Positions 62,275-64,000 of a stretch of 64,000 nt of DNA are shown in pieces. The notes below the pieces were generated by a model. It saw only the letters and a list, made by a program, of their open reading frames with translations. It did no database searches and was not told the DNA's origin. Each line of letters opens with the position of its first letter. Within the stretch, counting starts at the first letter, position 1. This DNA is from an uncultured Lachnospiraceae bacterium (GTDB lineage Bacteria > Bacillota > Clostridia > Lachnospirales > Lachnospiraceae): positions 62,001 through 126,000 of the forward strand of contig CACZBD010000011.1 of the NCBI GenBank assembly GCA_902779305.1, given 5' to 3'. The translations under genes and the position numbers were made by a program.

Positions 62275-63658
62275 TCTTGTGATCCATAACGCAAAGGTCG
62301 TTACGGAAAAAGGAATCGTGGAAGCCAATCTGGCAATTCTTGACGGAAAGATCGCGAATATCCTTCCGGTCATGGCAGAGTGCGAAGAACCGTCACAGCT
62401 TCCGGAGAGCAAAGAAGTGATCGATGCAAAAGGCTGCTATCTTCTGCCGGGCGGCGTGGATGCGCATACGCACCTGGATATGCCGCTTTCAAACGGGTTA
62501 AAGAGCGCGGATGATTTTGTGAGCGGGACCATCGCGGCAGCAGTCGGCGGAACGACAACGGTGATCGATTACGCCTGCCAGGATGCAAACGGAACGCTCA
62601 TGGAGGCGCTTACGGAGTGGAAGAAGAAAGCGAAGGGCGCCTGCGTGGATTACGGCATGCACATGAGCATCGTACGCGCGGACGATCAGACGCTTTCGGA
62701 AATGGCCGACATGGTTTCCCAGGGTGTGACGAGTTTTAAGACCTATCTGGTTTATGACATGCGTCTGTCGGATGAGGAACTCTACCGGGTTCTTGAAAGG
62801 TCCGCAAATCTTGGGACCATCGTGACGGTTCACTGCGAGAATTATGGTGTTTTGCAGTACAGGACGAAAAAACTGCTTGCCGAAGGAAAATGCGAACCGA
62901 AATACCATGCGGTCTCCCGCCCCGACAGATGCGAAGGAGAGGCCGTCAACCGTGTGCTGCAGATCTCTGCCATGGCGGATATGGCGCCGGTCTACATCGT
63001 TCACAATACCTGCAGGGAAAGCATCAAATGCATTGAAGAATCCAGATCCATGGGGCATCCCGTATTTGCCGAGACCTGTCCGCAGTATCTGCTGCTGGAT
63101 GATTCCAAATACGAACTGGAGCCGGAAGAATGCGTCAAGTATGTCATGTCCCCGCCGCTGCGTTCGAAGGCTGACCAGCATTATCTCTGGGAAGCATTAA
63201 AGAACGGAACCGTCAAAGTCGTGGCAACGGACCACTGTCCATTCTCTTTGGCGGAAAAGAAGAGAGGTTTACATAATTTTACAGAGATCCCGAATGGCGG
63301 AACCGGGGTTGAAGAACGCATTCCGCTGATGTATTCTGAAGGAAGGAAACACGGCTTAAGCTACGTGGAGATCGCGAAGCTGACGGCCACGAATCCTGCT
63401 AAGCTCTTTGGAATGTATCCGAGAAAGGGAACGATCCGGATCGGTTCCGATGCGGACCTGGTACTTTATGATCCGGATAAAACAGTTACAATAACGCACG
63501 ATATTTTACATGAGAATGTAGATTACACCTGTTATGAAGGAATGACGGTCGAAGGGTATCCCGTCATGACGCTTCTGAGGGGACAGATTCTTGCCAAAGA
63601 TGGTTCGTTTACCGGCAAGATGGGACAAGGCCAATATGTAAGGAGAGATTTACCATGA
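62267..63658 (+). CDS. hydA: Dihydropyrimidinase / hydantoinase-type amidohydrolase
   Basis: 463 aa. Metal ligands His67 and His69 ([12 protein letters not shown]), carboxylated Lys158 ([11 protein letters not shown]), [15 protein letters not shown] and the Asp of [11 protein letters not shown] are all present; [17 protein letters not shown] follows as in the family. It opens dihydropyrimidine or hydantoin rings, in pyrimidine breakdown. Beside an extracellular nucleotidase this suggests nucleotide scavenging. Start overlaps the nucleotidase end by 8 bases, stop overlaps glgA. A dispersed-motif copy lies at 63267-63276. Confidence 0.93.
   Translation: MYDLVIHNAKVVTEKGIVEANLAILDGKIANILPVMAECEEPSQLPESKEVIDAKGCYLLPGGVDAHTHLDMPLSNGLKSADDFVSGTIAAAVGGTTTVIDYACQDANGTLMEALTEWKKKAKGACVDYGMHMSIVRADDQTLSEMADMVSQGVTSFKTYLVYDMRLSDEELYRVLERSANLGTIVTVHCENYGVLQYRTKKLLAEGKCEPKYHAVSRPDRCEGEAVNRVLQISAMADMAPVYIVHNTCRESIKCIEESRSMGHPVFAETCPQYLLLDDSKYELEPEECVKYVMSPPLRSKADQHYLWEALKNGTVKVVATDHCPFSLAEKKRGLHNFTEIPNGGTGVEERIPLMYSEGRKHGLSYVEIAKLTATNPAKLFGMYPRKGTIRIGSDADLVLYDPDKTVTITHDILHENVDYTCYEGMTVEGYPVMTLLRGQILAKDGSFTGKMGQGQYVRRDLP
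63267..63276 (+). repeat. RGTTDACATAAH motif copy
   Basis: GTTTACATAA preceded by G and followed by T, inside the dihydropyrimidinase gene, encoding GLHNF. Confidence 0.6.
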
Positions 63659-64000
63659 GAAAAATTCTGTATGCCGCATCCGAATGTGTACCGTTCATCA
63701 AAACAGGCGGACTTGCCGATGTTGTGGGGTCCCTGCCCAAGAACTTTGACAAACGCTATTTTGATGTGCGCGTGATCCTGCCAAAGTATATGTGCATCCC
63801 CTGGGAATACCGGGAGAAGATGAACTATCTGACGCACTTTTATATGGATATCGGATCAAGAAAGCAGTATGTCGGTCTGTTTGAGATGGAATATGACGGG
63901 GTCCAGTTCTATTTCATCGATAACGAGTATTATTTTAACGGATTCACTCCTTACGGCGATGTAAAATGGGACATCGAGAAGTTCTGCTACTTCTGTAAGG
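63655..64000 (+). CDS. glgA: Glycogen synthase (ADP-glucose type), N-terminal part
   Basis: 115 codons to the window edge. [20 protein letters not shown] and VVGSLPKNF carry the Lys-x-Gly-Gly ADP-glucose-binding motif of GT5 starch/glycogen synthases. It elongates alpha-1,4-glucan. ATG 63655 overlaps the preceding stop (ATGA), behind AAGGAGAG. No other glg gene is in view. Confidence 0.94.
   Translation, partial: MRKILYAASECVPFIKTGGLADVVGSLPKNFDKRYFDVRVILPKYMCIPWEYREKMNYLTHFYMDIGSRKQYVGLFEMEYDGVQFYFIDNEYYFNGFTPYGDVKWDIEKFCYFCK

Noticed and set aside
61312-62412. 366-aa minus-strand frame over the nucleotidase tail
   Set aside because: Produced by the purine-only Glu/Lys repeats, giving Phe/Leu runs on the other strand.
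1-64000. CRISPR arrays, rRNA operons, further tRNAs, insertion sequences with terminal repeats
   Set aside because: Looked for on both strands; apart from tRNA-Pro and the integrase element none is supported.

Overview
The window looks like chromosomal DNA of a low-to-mid-GC Firmicute, most likely a clostridial (Lachnospiraceae-like) gut or rumen anaerobe. The evidence is the Firmicutes gene orders rimP-nusA-ylxR-ylxQ-infB-rbfA-nrnA-truB-ribF and nusB-xseA-xseB-ispA-dxs-tlyA-nadK-argR-recN, strong AGGAGG ribosome sites, TTGACA/TATAAT promoters that often carry an extended -10 TGn, BspA-type leucine-rich surface proteins and Big2-domain proteins. In spore formers recN is normally followed by spoIVB-spo0A. 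Here it is followed by a 5'-nucleotidase, a dihydropyrimidinase and glgA, which hints at a non-sporulating lineage.

Region 1 (1 to about 8230) is the end of an integrated element that looks like a defence island. It holds the C-terminal part of a type I restriction HsdR, a broken Mrr-type endonuclease, a GmrSD-like DUF262/DUF1524 protein, a zinc-ribbon/TerB protein paired with an uncharacterised histidine-rich membrane-associated protein, an XRE repressor, an excisionase-like HTH protein and a tyrosine integrase. The integrase abuts the 3' end of a tRNA-Pro(AGG) gene, the probable attachment site. Genes 1581-5819 are visibly more AT-rich than the rest of the window.

Region 2 (8300-33800) is accessory and envelope-related. 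It contains a small hydrophobic peptide gene with an unusual RNA architecture (candidate type I toxin), a leucine-rich/Big2 surface protein with a frameshifted signal peptide, Mrp ATPase, a membrane acyltransferase, an amidase, an alanyl-tRNA editing protein, an EIIC-like permease, a subtilase-fold protein whose catalytic serine is missing, rpsB-tsf, a MATE pump, an RsbW/RsbV-like pair, an M18 aminopeptidase, lysA, a membrane GGDEF protein and a large anchored surface protein.

Region 3 (33800-64000) is mostly housekeeping: the nusA-infB operon continuing to ribF, a Na/Pi cotransporter, rpsO, pnp with a long leader hairpin, deoB-prfC-transglutaminase, then a tightly overlapping run from an Asp23 protein through nusB...recN to the start of glgA.

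The most unexpected signal is a dispersed 12-base motif, RGTTDACATAAH. It occurs 15 times, on both strands, outside the mobile element. Four copies form an array with an exact 21-bp period inside the tlyA linker, and two looser clusters lie in and near surface-protein genes. It is read in several frames, so it appears to be kept at the DNA level. I know of no described system that uses it.
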